In this document: piece after piece, positions 51,174-61,059 of the stretch
Layout of the letters: each line of letters starts with the position of its first letter
Numbering within the stretch: the first letter of the stretch is position 1
Source: Arthrobacter sp. zg-Y1110
GTDB lineage: Bacteria > Actinomycetota > Actinomycetes > Actinomycetales > Micrococcaceae
Assembly: GCF_025244865.1 (NCBI RefSeq)
Contig: NZ_CP104272.1
Span: 1,550,001-1,614,000, forward strand
Length of the DNA: 64,000 nucleotides
Reading direction: 5' to 3'
Position numbers and translations under genes: made by a program
The notes under the pieces: generated by a model
Told to the model about the DNA's origin: nothing
Databases searched by the model: none
The model's input: the letters and a program-made list of their open reading frames with translations, nothing else

Positions 51174-51232
51174 AGCTCAGGGTACGCCGCGCAGGGCGGC
51201 GAATTCGATGGGATCTTGGTTCCCAACAACCG

Positions 51233-51261
51233 TTGACAGCAATTAGTCCAGTCGCTTTACT
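51233..51261 (+). promoter_or_regulatory. Promoter of the mannosidase importer operon
   Basis: TTGACA (51233-51238), 17-nt spacer, TTTACT (51256-51261); the substrate-binding protein gene begins 113 nt downstream. This is the likely ROK-controlled promoter. Confidence 0.55.
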
Positions 51262-51373
51262 TATCCGCACGGCGGCTGATATGTACCCGGGCCGCCTCCC
51301 ACACATTTTGGGTTCCTGTCACAGCGGACGGTTGCTCAGACAGCGTGGGTCGCGAATGGAGCAAAGGAGCACC

Positions 51374-52741
51374 ATGCGAAGGTCCATGTCCTGGGCATTG
51401 CCCACCACCGTCCTTCTGGTCCTCGGAGCCAGTGGCTGCGCGCCGGAGGGAAGCGGGGGAGGAGAAAACGCAGACGGGGGATCGATCACCGTCGCATACC
51501 AGAAAACCAGTGCGTATACGCAGGTTGACGCACTGATGCAGCAAGCCAAGGAAGACTTCGAAGCGGCTAACCCGGACGTCACAGTCAACTTGGAGCCGAT
51601 CGAAGCAGAGGAAAACGACTACGCCACCAAGTTGTCCCTGATGCAGCGGTCCCCGGACACCGCACCGGACGTCTTCTATGAAGACAGCTTCAGGGTCCGG
51701 CCGGACGCGGAAGCGGGCTATCTGCTGGCGCTGGATGACTATCTTGCCGAGTGGGAAGACTGGGACACCGGCTTCATCGAAAGCGCAAAACAGGCCGGAC
51801 TCGGATCCGACGGCAAGACCTATGCAGTACCGATGGGGACTGACACCCGCGCGCTTTGGTACAACAAAGTCGTCTTTGAACAGGCCGGCCTGCCCGTACC
51901 CTGGGAGCCCCAGACCTGGGAAGACATTCTGGCCGCGGCAGAAGCGGTAAAAGCAGCAGATCCCGACGCCGTGCCTTTCAATATCTATTCCGGCACCGGC
52001 ATGGGTGAAGCAGCGTCGATGCAGGGCTTCGAGATGCTTCTCTATGGCACGGACGACACCCTTTACGACACTGACGAAGGCAAGTGGATTGTCGGTTCGC
52101 AGGGCTTCAAGGACTCCCTGCAGTTCATCTCCGACGTTTACACCGGTGGGCTGGGACCCGACGTCGCGACAGCCCTTGATTCCACCTATTACCAGCAACT
52201 CAACGGCGAGTGGTACCCGGAAAACAAAGTGGGCGCCTCGATCGACGGTTCATGGATTGCCGGGAACTGGCTCGAGGACGGTCCGACCCCCTGGCCCGAA
52301 TGGTCCGAGGTGATGGGGGTGACACCGATGCCCACCCAGGACGGCGGTGAGCCGGGCGCCACCAGCATGTCCGGCGGCTGGACCCTCGCGGTCGGCGCCG
52401 GGACCCAGGATCCGGACCTGGCCTTCGACTTCATCAGCACCGCGTTAAACAAGGACAACAGCCTGTCCTACAACGTAAACGCGTCCCAGGTTCCGGTGCG
52501 CAGCGATGTCGCGGAAGATCCGGCCTTCACCGAATCCAGTCCGGTCAGCGGATTCTTCAGCGACTTGGTGGAAGTGACGCACTACCGCCCCACCACCTCC
52601 GACTACGCAGAGATCTCCGGGAACATCCAGCAGGCCATGGAAGCGGTCATGACCGGCGAACAATCGGTGGACGAGGCTGCGGCGGCATATGACGAAGCCG
52701 TCACTTCCCTCGTAGGCGAAGAGAATGTCAGCCGGGGATGA
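51374..52741 (+). CDS. Sugar ABC transporter substrate-binding lipoprotein
   Basis: 455 residues, family 1 solute-binding protein. The signal peptide ends with the lipobox LGASGC (Cys at about residue 24), so it is anchored in the membrane. The mature part opens ITVAYQKTSAY. AAAGGAG precedes the ATG. First gene of an operon with two permeases and a GH38 mannosidase, so the ligand is probably a mannose-containing oligosaccharide. Coupled to the next gene by ATGA. Confidence 0.93.
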   Translation: MRRSMSWALPTTVLLVLGASGCAPEGSGGGENADGGSITVAYQKTSAYTQVDALMQQAKEDFEAANPDVTVNLEPIEAEENDYATKLSLMQRSPDTAPDVFYEDSFRVRPDAEAGYLLALDDYLAEWEDWDTGFIESAKQAGLGSDGKTYAVPMGTDTRALWYNKVVFEQAGLPVPWEPQTWEDILAAAEAVKAADPDAVPFNIYSGTGMGEAASMQGFEMLLYGTDDTLYDTDEGKWIVGSQGFKDSLQFISDVYTGGLGPDVATALDSTYYQQLNGEWYPENKVGASIDGSWIAGNWLEDGPTPWPEWSEVMGVTPMPTQDGGEPGATSMSGGWTLAVGAGTQDPDLAFDFISTALNKDNSLSYNVNASQVPVRSDVAEDPAFTESSPVSGFFSDLVEVTHYRPTTSDYAEISGNIQQAMEAVMTGEQSVDEAAAAYDEAVTSLVGEENVSRG

Positions 52742-53694
52742 CAACCACTCCCACCCAGCCGGTGCAGGAGCGGGGGCCGCGCCATCCGGTGCGGTCCACC
52801 GTTCCTGCCGGGCGGCGTCACTCCAGGGGACGCTCGATCCGGCGCGCCGTCCCCTTGGCGCCGGCCGTCGTCCTGCTCCTGTTGTTTATGCTCGGTCCGG
52901 TCCTGTGGTCCATCTGGGGTTCATTCACCAATGCGGCGCTTTCGGGCAGAGCGGCTTCCGAACCCCGTTTCATCGGCATCGACAACTACGTGGCGCTGCT
53001 GACGGACCCGGACTTCCCGAACGCGCTCTGGCTGACCGTTGTTTTCCTGCTGGTCTCGGCGGTCATTGGCCAGAACTTCCTCGGCCTGGCGTTGGCATTA
53101 ATGACTGCCAACGCACCGAAAATGGTCCGCTCGATCGTTGCGACGACGGTGGTCACAGCCTGGGTGCTGCCGGAAATCGTTGCTGCCTTTGCCTGCTATG
53201 CATTTTTCAGCAGTGACGGGACACTGAACGCGCTCACGGGCCTGGCCGGGCTCGAACCGGTTGAATGGCTTTTTGCCTATCCACTGGCCGCCGTGGTGCT
53301 CGCGAACATCTGGCGCGGGACGGCGTTCTCGATGATGATCTACGAGGCCGCCCTGAATGACGTTGCCCCTGAAATCACCGAGGCAGCCGTCATTGATGGT
53401 GCCGGCGGCTGGAAACGTCTGGCCTTTGTGACCATCCCGATGATCCGCAACAGCATCTCGACGAACCTCATGCTGATCACCCTGCAGACGCTGTCCGTGT
53501 TCACCTTGATTTTCGTGATGACCAGCGGCGGCCCGAATCAGCGCAGCACCACGCTCCCACTGTTCGCCTACGCTGAAGCGTTTGGCCTGGGGAAGATCGG
53601 TTACGGCACCGCCATAGCGACGGTGATGCTGCTCCTGGGGGCGGTTTTTTCCTTCCTCTATATCCGTATCCTCAAGCCGGGAGGGAACGCATGA
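52738..53694 (+). CDS. Sugar ABC transporter permease, MalF-like
   Basis: 318 residues, six helices, with the ATPase-contact motif EAAVIDGAGGWKRLAFVTIP. The basic, proline-rich N-terminus (~40 residues) is cytosolic. Pairs with the next permease; overlaps both neighbours by 4 nt. No ATPase gene lies in the operon. Confidence 0.94.
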   Translation: MTTTPTQPVQERGPRHPVRSTVPAGRRHSRGRSIRRAVPLAPAVVLLLLFMLGPVLWSIWGSFTNAALSGRAASEPRFIGIDNYVALLTDPDFPNALWLTVVFLLVSAVIGQNFLGLALALMTANAPKMVRSIVATTVVTAWVLPEIVAAFACYAFFSSDGTLNALTGLAGLEPVEWLFAYPLAAVVLANIWRGTAFSMMIYEAALNDVAPEITEAAVIDGAGGWKRLAFVTIPMIRNSISTNLMLITLQTLSVFTLIFVMTSGGPNQRSTTLPLFAYAEAFGLGKIGYGTAIATVMLLLGAVFSFLYIRILKPGGNA

Positions 53695-54533
53695 GCGCCG
53701 GGACCGCCACCACACAACGCCGTGCGTCGAAGGCCGCAGCCTCCGGTGTGCTGCTCGCTATTGCGGCCTGCTTCCTGCTGCCGCTGGCCTGGCTGGTTCT
53801 TGCCTCCCTCGATCCCGGGGCGAGTGCGTCGCTGGCGATGCCCGAGCGGTTTTCGCTGGCGAATTTCTCCGCGGTGCTGACGCCGGGACAAACCCTGTGG
53901 CCGCTGTGGAACAGCTTCCTGCTCTCGGCCGGATGCGCTGTGATCACCGTCCTTGCGGCCGTCCTCGCCGCGTATCCGCTGTCCCGCTACCAGGCCCGCT
54001 ACAACAAGCCGTTCCTGTACGGGGTGCTGTTCGGCACGGGGCTGCCCATCACGGCCATGATGGTCCCGGTGTACAGCATGTTCGTCCGGCTGGGGCAGCT
54101 CGACAGTGTGCCCGCCGTTGCGCTCTTCATGGCTGCAACGTCCCTTCCGATGGCCATCTGGATGACCAAGAACTTCATGGATTCGGTGCCCGTGAGCCTG
54201 GAGGAAGCGGCGTGGATTGACGGGGCCAGCTCCATGAAGGCGCTCCGCACCGTCGTCGTACCCCTGATGCGGCCGGGTCTGGCGGTGGTGTTCATCTTCG
54301 TGTTCATCCAGGCATGGGGAAACTTCTTCATCCCGTTCATCCTGCTGCTGTCGAGCCACAAGCAGCCTGCGGCCGTCACCGTCTTCAACTTTTTCGGGCA
54401 GTACGGGAGCGTTGCCTACGGTGAGCTGGCTGCCTTTTCACTGTTGTATTCCCTGCCCGTGATCGTTCTTTACGTCATCGTCACCAAGGGCATCGGCGGG
54501 TCCTTCGCCACCGCCGGAGCGCTCAAGGGCTGA
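53691..54533 (+). CDS. Sugar ABC transporter permease, MalG-like
   Basis: 280 residues, six helices, with the EAA loop LEEAAWIDGASSMKALRTVV and the MalG-like end YGSVAYGELAAFSLLYSLPV. Partner of the preceding permease. The ATPase is expected to be a shared MsiK-type subunit encoded elsewhere. Confidence 0.94.
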   Translation: MSAGTATTQRRASKAAASGVLLAIAACFLLPLAWLVLASLDPGASASLAMPERFSLANFSAVLTPGQTLWPLWNSFLLSAGCAVITVLAAVLAAYPLSRYQARYNKPFLYGVLFGTGLPITAMMVPVYSMFVRLGQLDSVPAVALFMAATSLPMAIWMTKNFMDSVPVSLEEAAWIDGASSMKALRTVVVPLMRPGLAVVFIFVFIQAWGNFFIPFILLLSSHKQPAAVTVFNFFGQYGSVAYGELAAFSLLYSLPVIVLYVIVTKGIGGSFATAGALKG

Positions 54534-54582
54534 CCCCCGCGCGCCGGCCTCCCTCCTTACCAGCCTCGAAAGGCAGCACCCC

Positions 54583-57500
54583 ATGCACTATGACGCCACC
54601 CTTGTTGAAGCCCGCGTCCGGCGGTTCCGCGGCGAACGGCTTGTGCCGGCCCTTTACCGCCGCACCGAGCCGCTCGATCTGGCCTTCTGGGAGGTTCCCG
54701 ATGAGCCCGTACCGTTCGCCACCGCCGTCGGGCAGCAGTTCCTGCCGGCCCGGCACGGCATGGTTTGGGGGAAGCCCTGGGGCACGGTGTGGTTCCACGC
54801 GGAAGGTAAGGTGCCCGCAGCCTGGGCGGAGGAAAAGGACACCCGCGCCGAGCTCGTTGTCGATCTGGGATTCACCGCCCAGCAGCCCGGGTTCCAGGCT
54901 GAGGGGACCGTCTATTCTTCCTCGGGGACCATCATCAAGGGGGTGGAACCGCTCAACCGCGCGGTCCGGCTCGACGTCGGCGCGGGCGGCGAAATCGACC
55001 TCTATATTGAAGCAGCTGCCAATCCGAATGTTGCCCAGGATTTCCTCTTCATCCCGACACCCTATGGGGACAAGGCGACCGCCGGGGATGCCCGGCTGTA
55101 CCGGTTGGCGCAGATCGAGGCGGGGCTCCTCGACCTGCCGGTATGGGAACTCCAGCAGGACGTAGAGGCATTGATGGGACTCATGGGGGAGCTGCCCGAG
55201 TCTTCGCAGCGGCGCGCAGAAATCCTCCGTGCCCTGGACCGCATGGTGGACGCCATGGACCCGGATGACGTGTCCGGGACCGCCGCCGTCGGCCGGCGCA
55301 TCCTCCAGCCGGTGCTCGCCCAACCCGCCGCGGCAAGCGCGCATCATCTGCACGCCGTCGGGCACGCGCACATCGATTCGGCCTGGCTCTGGCCGACGCG
55401 GGAGACGGTCCGCAAGGTGGCGCGCACCTTCTCCAACGTCTGCGACCTTATTGATGAGAACCCGGATTTCGTTTTCGCCGCGTCGTCGGCGCAGCAATAC
55501 GCCTGGCTTAAGCAGTCCTATCCGGAGCTTTTCGCGCGTGTGAAGGAAAAGGTCGCCGCCGGCAACTTCGTTCCAGTGGGCGGTATGTGGGTCGAATCTG
55601 ACACCAACCTTCCGGGCGGGGAGGCGCTGGTGCGGCAGTTCGTGGCAGGCAAGGGGTTTTTCCTGCGGGAGTTCGGGATTGACTGCGAGGAGGTCTGGCT
55701 GCCGGACTCCTTCGGCTACTCCGCTGCGCTGCCGCAGATCATGGCTGCAGCCGGCGCACGCTGGTTCCTCACCCAGAAAATTTCCTGGAACGAAACCAAC
55801 AGGATGCCGCACCACACCTTCCGGTGGGAGGGAATCGACGGGTCCCGGATATTCACCCACTTCCCGCCGGTCGATACCTACAACTCGGACCTGGGCGGCG
55901 CGGAACTCGCGCGGGCCGAGCGGCAATACGCGGAAAAGGGCAACGGTACGACGTCGATGGTTCCCTTCGGCCACGGCGACGGCGGCGGCGGCCCCACCCG
56001 GGAAATGATCGCCGCTGCGCGCCGCACCCGGTCCCTCGAAGGGTCTCCCACCGTTGAGCTGTCCAGCCCGCGCACCTTCTTCGAGGCCGCCGAGGCGGAG
56101 TATGCCGAGCCGCCGGTCTGGTCCGGTGAGCTGTATTTGGAATTCCACCGCGGCACCTACACCTCCCAGGCCAGGACCAAGCGCGGCAACCGGCGCTCCG
56201 AGCACCTGCTGCGCGAGGCGGAACTGTGGGCGGCAACCGCTGCTGTCCGGGCGGGGGCGCCCTACCCGGCGGAGGAGTTAAGGAAGGCCTGGGAGACCGT
56301 GCTTCTGCAGCAGTTCCACGACATTCTGCCGGGGACGTCCATCGCCTGGGTATACCAGGAGGCCGAGCGTAACTACGCCGAGGTGGCAGCCACGTTGGGA
56401 ACGATCATCGAGGCGGCGGCGCATGAACTCCTGGGCCGCGGTCCGGTCGCCGCCGTACTCAACGCGTCCCCTTATCCAGTAGCGGGAATAGCTGCTTTCG
56501 GTGCCGGGCCCGAGCCCGCTCCGGAAAAGCGGAACGTGTCCCGGGCCGGGGACGGGTTCGTCCTTGAAAACGATGCCGTCCGGATCTTCGTTGACCAAGC
56601 CGGGCTCATCCGCTCGATGTACGACAAGATTGCCGACCGGGAAGTCGTTCCGTCCGGTTCCGCCGCCAACTTGCTGCAGCTGCACCGCGACACCCCGACG
56701 CAGTGGGATGCGTGGGACATCGATGAGCACTACCGCCGGAACACCGTCGATCTGGTGGACGTATCCGCCCTGGAGATCGTGGACGGTCCCGCGGGGACGG
56801 CGCTGCGGATCGAGCGCACGTTCAATTCCTCGCAGGTGGTCCAGTACCTTTCCCTCGACAGCCGGGCGCCGCGGCTGGAGATCAGCACCGAGGTGGACTG
56901 GCATGAACAGAAAAAACTCCTCAAACTCGCCTTTCCACTGGATATCCATGCCGAACGCGCGACGTCGGAAATCCAGTTCGGGCATATCCATCGGCCGACG
57001 CACGCGAATACCTCCTGGGATGCGGCCCGTTTTGAGACAGTTGCCCACCGCTGGGTCCACGTCGGGGAGCCCGACTACGGGGTGGCGGTAGCCAACGATT
57101 CCACCTACGGGCACGACATCACCCGCTCTGCACACTCCGGCCGGGCCACCACCACAACAGTGCGGCAGTCACTCCTGCGGGCACCGGTGTTCCCTGACCC
57201 GGCGGCGGACCAGGGCAGCCACCGGATGGCGACCTCAGTGGTTCTGGGCGCAGGCATCCCTGAGGCCGTTGCTGAGGGGTACCGGCTGAATCTTCCCCTG
57301 CGCACCATCGGCGGGGTGGAACGCACCACGGTGGACCCCCTCGTGCGGTTGGACAACCCGGCCCTGGTGGTGGAAGCGGTCAAGCTGGCCGAGGATGGTT
57401 CCGGCGACGTTATTGTGCGCGTTTACGAGGCCCACGGGACGAGGGCGCGGGGGACCCTGACGACCGATTTCAGCCATAACGGCGTTACGGAAACCGATCT

Positions 57501-57615
57501 GCTGGAGCGCCCCCGGGAAAGTTCCGCGCTGCGGAAAAGCGACGCGAACAACACCGAGCTTGTGCTCCGGCCGTTTGAGCTAGTCACGCTAAGATTTGGT
57601 GTCCCCGGCCGGTGA
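54583..57615 (+). CDS. Alpha-mannosidase, glycoside hydrolase family 38
   Basis: 1010 residues with no signal peptide, so cytosolic. Catalytic domain: zinc ligands in AVGHAHIDSAWLWP (His and Asp near 260-263), nucleophile Asp near 374 in WLPDSFGYSA, and zinc-binding His in QQFHDILPG near 577. Beta-rich C-terminal domains follow. It would trim mannosyl units from the oligosaccharide brought in by the adjoining importer. AAAGGCAG precedes the ATG. Confidence 0.95.
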   Translation: MHYDATLVEARVRRFRGERLVPALYRRTEPLDLAFWEVPDEPVPFATAVGQQFLPARHGMVWGKPWGTVWFHAEGKVPAAWAEEKDTRAELVVDLGFTAQQPGFQAEGTVYSSSGTIIKGVEPLNRAVRLDVGAGGEIDLYIEAAANPNVAQDFLFIPTPYGDKATAGDARLYRLAQIEAGLLDLPVWELQQDVEALMGLMGELPESSQRRAEILRALDRMVDAMDPDDVSGTAAVGRRILQPVLAQPAAASAHHLHAVGHAHIDSAWLWPTRETVRKVARTFSNVCDLIDENPDFVFAASSAQQYAWLKQSYPELFARVKEKVAAGNFVPVGGMWVESDTNLPGGEALVRQFVAGKGFFLREFGIDCEEVWLPDSFGYSAALPQIMAAAGARWFLTQKISWNETNRMPHHTFRWEGIDGSRIFTHFPPVDTYNSDLGGAELARAERQYAEKGNGTTSMVPFGHGDGGGGPTREMIAAARRTRSLEGSPTVELSSPRTFFEAAEAEYAEPPVWSGELYLEFHRGTYTSQARTKRGNRRSEHLLREAELWAATAAVRAGAPYPAEELRKAWETVLLQQFHDILPGTSIAWVYQEAERNYAEVAATLGTIIEAAAHELLGRGPVAAVLNASPYPVAGIAAFGAGPEPAPEKRNVSRAGDGFVLENDAVRIFVDQAGLIRSMYDKIADREVVPSGSAANLLQLHRDTPTQWDAWDIDEHYRRNTVDLVDVSALEIVDGPAGTALRIERTFNSSQVVQYLSLDSRAPRLEISTEVDWHEQKKLLKLAFPLDIHAERATSEIQFGHIHRPTHANTSWDAARFETVAHRWVHVGEPDYGVAVANDSTYGHDITRSAHSGRATTTTVRQSLLRAPVFPDPAADQGSHRMATSVVLGAGIPEAVAEGYRLNLPLRTIGGVERTTVDPLVRLDNPALVVEAVKLAEDGSGDVIVRVYEAHGTRARGTLTTDFSHNGVTETDLLERPRESSALRKSDANNTELVLRPFELVTLRFGVPGR

Positions 57616-57643
57616 GGTCGACACGTCCAACGGAGGTTGTGCC

Positions 57644-58897
57644 CTGAGCGCTACACAGCGAGCCGCGACCCGCCGGGGCACGAACCTTCCGCGGATGGGC
57701 GGGTTCAACCAAACAGTGGTCCTCGACGCGATCCGGCGCTCTCCCAATGGGCTCAGCCGGGTGGAGCTGGCGAATATTTCAGGGCTCTCCGCACAGACAC
57801 TGTCCAATATTGCGCGCCGTCTGCTGGATGAGGGGCTCATTCTCGAGTCGGGAAAGATCCAGCTGGGTCCCGGCAAGCCGAGGACACTCCTCACACTCAA
57901 TCCCTCGGCACGCTTCGCTATCGGTGTGCACCTTGACCCGGCTGTCATCACCACCGTGATCCTCGACCTGAGCGGGCGGGTGGTTTCCCATTCGACGCGG
58001 CGGACGCCGCAGCCGATGGATGCCAATGCCGTGATCAGCGTGATGGTGGAGGCGGTGTCGGACCTGCTCACGGAAACCGAAGTGGACGCACGGCGCGTGC
58101 TGGGCGTCGGCGTCGCCTCGCCCGGGCCAATAGATTCCGACCACGGTATTGTGGTCGATCCGCCGCACCTGCTCGGATGGGAACGGGTTCCGCTGCGGAA
58201 AGCGCTCAGCACGGCCACGGGCTTCCCTGTCGTCCTCGAAAAGGACGTAGCCGCTACGGCGATTGCAGAAATCTGGGGCAGTCACAGCGAGTCGCCGGAA
58301 AACTTCATCTTCGTGTACCTGGGCACCGGCATCGGCATGGGGCTTGTCTCCGGCGGTGCGGTGCTGAGGGGGACGAGCCAGAACGCGGGGGAGGTGGGGC
58401 ACATCGTCGTCGACCCGGACGGGCCGGTGTGCTTCTGCGGTCTGCGGGGCTGTGTGGCCGTGACGTGCATGCCGCAGAACCTGGTTGAGGAAGCCGTCCG
58501 GGCCGGCGTCCATCGGGGGCCGGTCGACAAAACGGACCCTTCCGCCGTCGAGGAGGCTTTCCTGGAGCTCTGTGCGAAAGCGCGCCGGGGCGATTCCGGT
58601 GCCGGCGCGATCATCGACCGTTCAGCGACGCGCGTGGCCAAGGCCGTCTCGGTGTTGACCAATGCCCTGGATTTCGACCGCGTGGTCTTCGGCGGTCCGT
58701 ACTGGCCGATGCTCTCCGAGACGTATCTTGCCTTGGTGCCGGCTGCCCTGCGGAAACTGACCGTAGCCCCGCACGCCTCGGACATCCGGGTAGAGGGGAC
58801 GGCGTTCGGTACGGACGTGGGAGCCATCGGTGCTGCCTGCGCGGTCTTTGATAATGCTTTTTCACCGGACACCCGGAGTCTGCTGCTGCAGCACTGA
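57644..58897 (+). CDS. ROK family transcriptional repressor
   Basis: 417 residues. Winged helix at the N-terminus ([39 protein letters not shown]), then the ROK domain: [11 protein letters not shown] (sugar contacts), [14 protein letters not shown] and the zinc motif CFCGLRGC, whose usual following Glu is Val here. Likely the sugar-responsive repressor of the mannosidase operon. Start: CTG at 57644 lies 7 nt after GGAGG and opens [15 protein letters not shown] 57599 and ATG 57695 have no ribosome site. Confidence 0.87.
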   Translation: MSATQRAATRRGTNLPRMGGFNQTVVLDAIRRSPNGLSRVELANISGLSAQTLSNIARRLLDEGLILESGKIQLGPGKPRTLLTLNPSARFAIGVHLDPAVITTVILDLSGRVVSHSTRRTPQPMDANAVISVMVEAVSDLLTETEVDARRVLGVGVASPGPIDSDHGIVVDPPHLLGWERVPLRKALSTATGFPVVLEKDVAATAIAEIWGSHSESPENFIFVYLGTGIGMGLVSGGAVLRGTSQNAGEVGHIVVDPDGPVCFCGLRGCVAVTCMPQNLVEEAVRAGVHRGPVDKTDPSAVEEAFLELCAKARRGDSGAGAIIDRSATRVAKAVSVLTNALDFDRVVFGGPYWPMLSETYLALVPAALRKLTVAPHASDIRVEGTAFGTDVGAIGAACAVFDNAFSPDTRSLLLQH

Positions 58898-58979
58898 GCG
58901 GGGATGCCAGATGCAACATGACGACCCACCACGCCCCACGATTCCGCCCCGCCCGGCGCCACAGCGTACCCTTGTCACT

Positions 58980-59243
58980 GTGAAAACCTTCGAAGACCTC
59001 TTTGCCGAGCTGAGCCAGAAAGTTCAGGACCGCCCCGCCGGGTCACGCACCGTGGCCGAATTCGAGTCGGGCGTGCACGGCATCGGTAAGAAGGTTGTTG
59101 AGGAGGCCGCCGAAGTGTGGATGGCCGCCGAATACGAATCCGATGCCGAATGCGCCGAAGAAATCTCCCAGCTGCTCTACCACCTCCAGATCCTGATGCT
59201 GGCCAAAGGCCTGACCCTGCAGGACGTTTACAAGCATCTCTAG
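58980..59243 (+). CDS. hisE: Phosphoribosyl-ATP diphosphatase
   Basis: 87 residues, all-alpha MazG-like fold: [20 protein letters not shown] holds the metal-binding acidic residues. Second step of histidine synthesis. I chose the GTG giving [13 protein letters not shown], the usual HisE start; there is no ribosome site, but TACCCT lies 7-12 nt upstream as a -10, so translation is probably leaderless. An upstream ATG (58911) would add 23 Pro-rich residues. Confidence 0.93.
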   Translation: MKTFEDLFAELSQKVQDRPAGSRTVAEFESGVHGIGKKVVEEAAEVWMAAEYESDAECAEEISQLLYHLQILMLAKGLTLQDVYKHL

Positions 59244-59328
59244 CCGCGCGCTGACCTTGTCAGTGTGTGGCCCGCCGGTTGAACTACTCCCTAATTCAGC
59301 GAAAAAACTTCCAGCGAAAGATGCTCCC

Positions 59329-60171
59329 ATGCTCCGTGTAGCCGTACCCAACAAGGGTGCCCTGTCCGAATCCGCCTCCGCCATGCTCAACGAGGCGGGC
59401 TACCGCCAGCGCCGCGACACCCGCGAACTGGTCATGGTGGACCCCGATAACGACGTCGAATTCTTCTTCCTCCGCCCCCGCGACATTGCCGTCTACGTCG
59501 GAGCCGGAACGCTCGACGTCGGCATCACCGGCCGCGACCTGTTCCTGGACGCGCAGGTGGACGCCGAAGAACTGATGAACCTCGGCTTCGGCGCCTCCAC
59601 CTTCCGCTTCGCCGGCCCGGTGGGGGACTTCTCCTCCATTGACCAGCTCGAAGGCAAGCGCCTGGCCACCAGCTACGACGGCCTGCTGCGCTCCTACCTG
59701 TCCGAACGCGGCATCAACGCCTCCGTGGTCCGGCTCGACGGCGCCGTGGAATCCTCCGTGCGCCTCGGCGTCGCCGACGCGATTGCCGACGTCGTCGAAA
59801 CCGGCACCACCCTCCGCGCCGCCGGCATGGAAATCTTCGGCGAACCGATCCTGAAGTCAGAGGCCGTGCTGATCGGCCGCAAGGGTGCCAGCCCCGCCGG
59901 CGTCGACGTGCTGATCCGCCGCCTCCGCGGCGTCCTGGTGGCACGCCAGTACGTGATGATGGACTACGACGTCCGCAAGGACCTCGTGGACGAGGCCGCC
60001 GCCCTGACCCCGGGCCTGGAATCACCCACCGTCTCCCCGCTGCAGAACAGCGACTGGGTGGCCGTGCGCTCCATGATCAAGAAATCCGACACCAACCGGA
60101 TCATGGACGAGCTCTACGACATCGGCGCCCGCGCCATCCTGGTCAGCAGCATCCACGCCTGCCGGATCTAG
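59329..60171 (+). CDS. hisG: ATP phosphoribosyltransferase
   Basis: First, feedback-inhibited step of histidine synthesis. 280 residues, long form with C-terminal regulatory domain. [14 protein letters not shown] starts the type II PRT-like fold; ITGRDLFLD and [20 protein letters not shown] (the PRPP loop) follow, and [11 protein letters not shown] begins the regulatory domain. ATG chosen at the canonical [10 protein letters not shown]. Confidence 0.96.
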   Translation: MLRVAVPNKGALSESASAMLNEAGYRQRRDTRELVMVDPDNDVEFFFLRPRDIAVYVGAGTLDVGITGRDLFLDAQVDAEELMNLGFGASTFRFAGPVGDFSSIDQLEGKRLATSYDGLLRSYLSERGINASVVRLDGAVESSVRLGVADAIADVVETGTTLRAAGMEIFGEPILKSEAVLIGRKGASPAGVDVLIRRLRGVLVARQYVMMDYDVRKDLVDEAAALTPGLESPTVSPLQNSDWVAVRSMIKKSDTNRIMDELYDIGARAILVSSIHACRI

Positions 60172-60188
60172 GGAAGGGGACACACGCC

Positions 60189-60959
60189 ATGAGTGTTGCC
60201 ATCCGCGTTATCCCCTGCCTGGACGTCGACGCCGGACGGGTGGTCAAGGGGATCAACTTCGAAGGCCTGCGCGACGCCGGCGACCCGGTGGAGCTCGCGC
60301 ACCGGTATGACCGTGCCGGCGCCGACGAACTGACCTTCCTCGACGTCACCGCCTCCTCCGGCAACCGCGACACCACGTTCGACGTCGTCGCCCGGACCGC
60401 CGAGGAGGTCTTCATTCCGCTGACCGTCGGCGGGGGCGTGCGCACCATCGCGGACGTGGACCGGCTGCTGCGCTACGGCGCGGACAAGGCCTCCATCAAC
60501 ACCGCCGCCGTCGCCCGTCCCGACGTGATTGACGAAATCACCCGGCACTTCGGCTCGCAGGTGCTGACGCTCTCCGTGGACGCCCGGCGCACGCACGACG
60601 GCGCCACGCCGTCGGGCTTCGAAGTCACCACCCACGGCGGGCGCACCGGGACCGGGATCGACGCCGTCGCCTGGGCGAAGGAGGCGGCCGACCGGGGCGT
60701 GGGGGAGATCCTGCTGAACTCCATCGACGCCGACGGCACCCGCGAGGGCTTCGACATCGAGATGATTCGGGCCGTCCGCGCCGCAGTCGACGTGCCGCTC
60801 ATCGCCTCCGGCGGCGCCGGCAAGCCCGAGCACTTCCCGGCCGCCGTGATTGCCGGGGCCGACGCCGTCCTGGCCGCCTCGGTGTTCCACTTCGGCCCGG
60901 ACGATGCGATCCACCAGGTCAAGCAGGCCATCCGCGACGCCGGGTTCGACGTCCGCTAG
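60189..60959 (+). CDS. hisF: Imidazole glycerol phosphate synthase cyclase subunit HisF
   Basis: 256 residues, (beta/alpha)8 barrel. [18 protein letters not shown] carries catalytic Asp11, and the second half-barrel has VSVDARR-like [11 protein letters not shown] and [14 protein letters not shown] (catalytic Asp130). Works with HisH, which is not in this window. GAAGGGG precedes the ATG, 17 nt after hisG. Confidence 0.96.
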   Translation: MSVAIRVIPCLDVDAGRVVKGINFEGLRDAGDPVELAHRYDRAGADELTFLDVTASSGNRDTTFDVVARTAEEVFIPLTVGGGVRTIADVDRLLRYGADKASINTAAVARPDVIDEITRHFGSQVLTLSVDARRTHDGATPSGFEVTTHGGRTGTGIDAVAWAKEAADRGVGEILLNSIDADGTREGFDIEMIRAVRAAVDVPLIASGGAGKPEHFPAAVIAGADAVLAASVFHFGPDDAIHQVKQAIRDAGFDVR

Positions 60960-60973
60960 CAGCTGCCGGAAAC

Positions 60974-61001
60974 CCCTCACGGTCGGCCCCGGCCGTGAGG
61001 G
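60974..61001 (+). terminator. Possible hairpin terminator after hisF
   Basis: CCCTCACGG (60974-60982) pairs with CCGTGAGGG (60993-61001), 15 nt after the hisF stop. There is no T-run, so its action as a terminator is uncertain. Confidence 0.5.
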
Positions 61002-61059
61002 CGCGCGGGGCTGCTTCTCTTCTGCTGTGAGAGCGGATGAATGTGGCATGCTCACGTCC

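Noticed and set aside
60974..61001. Histidine attenuator or leader peptide
   Set aside because: The hairpin lies after hisF, not before hisE or hisG, and no His-rich short frame was found upstream of hisG.
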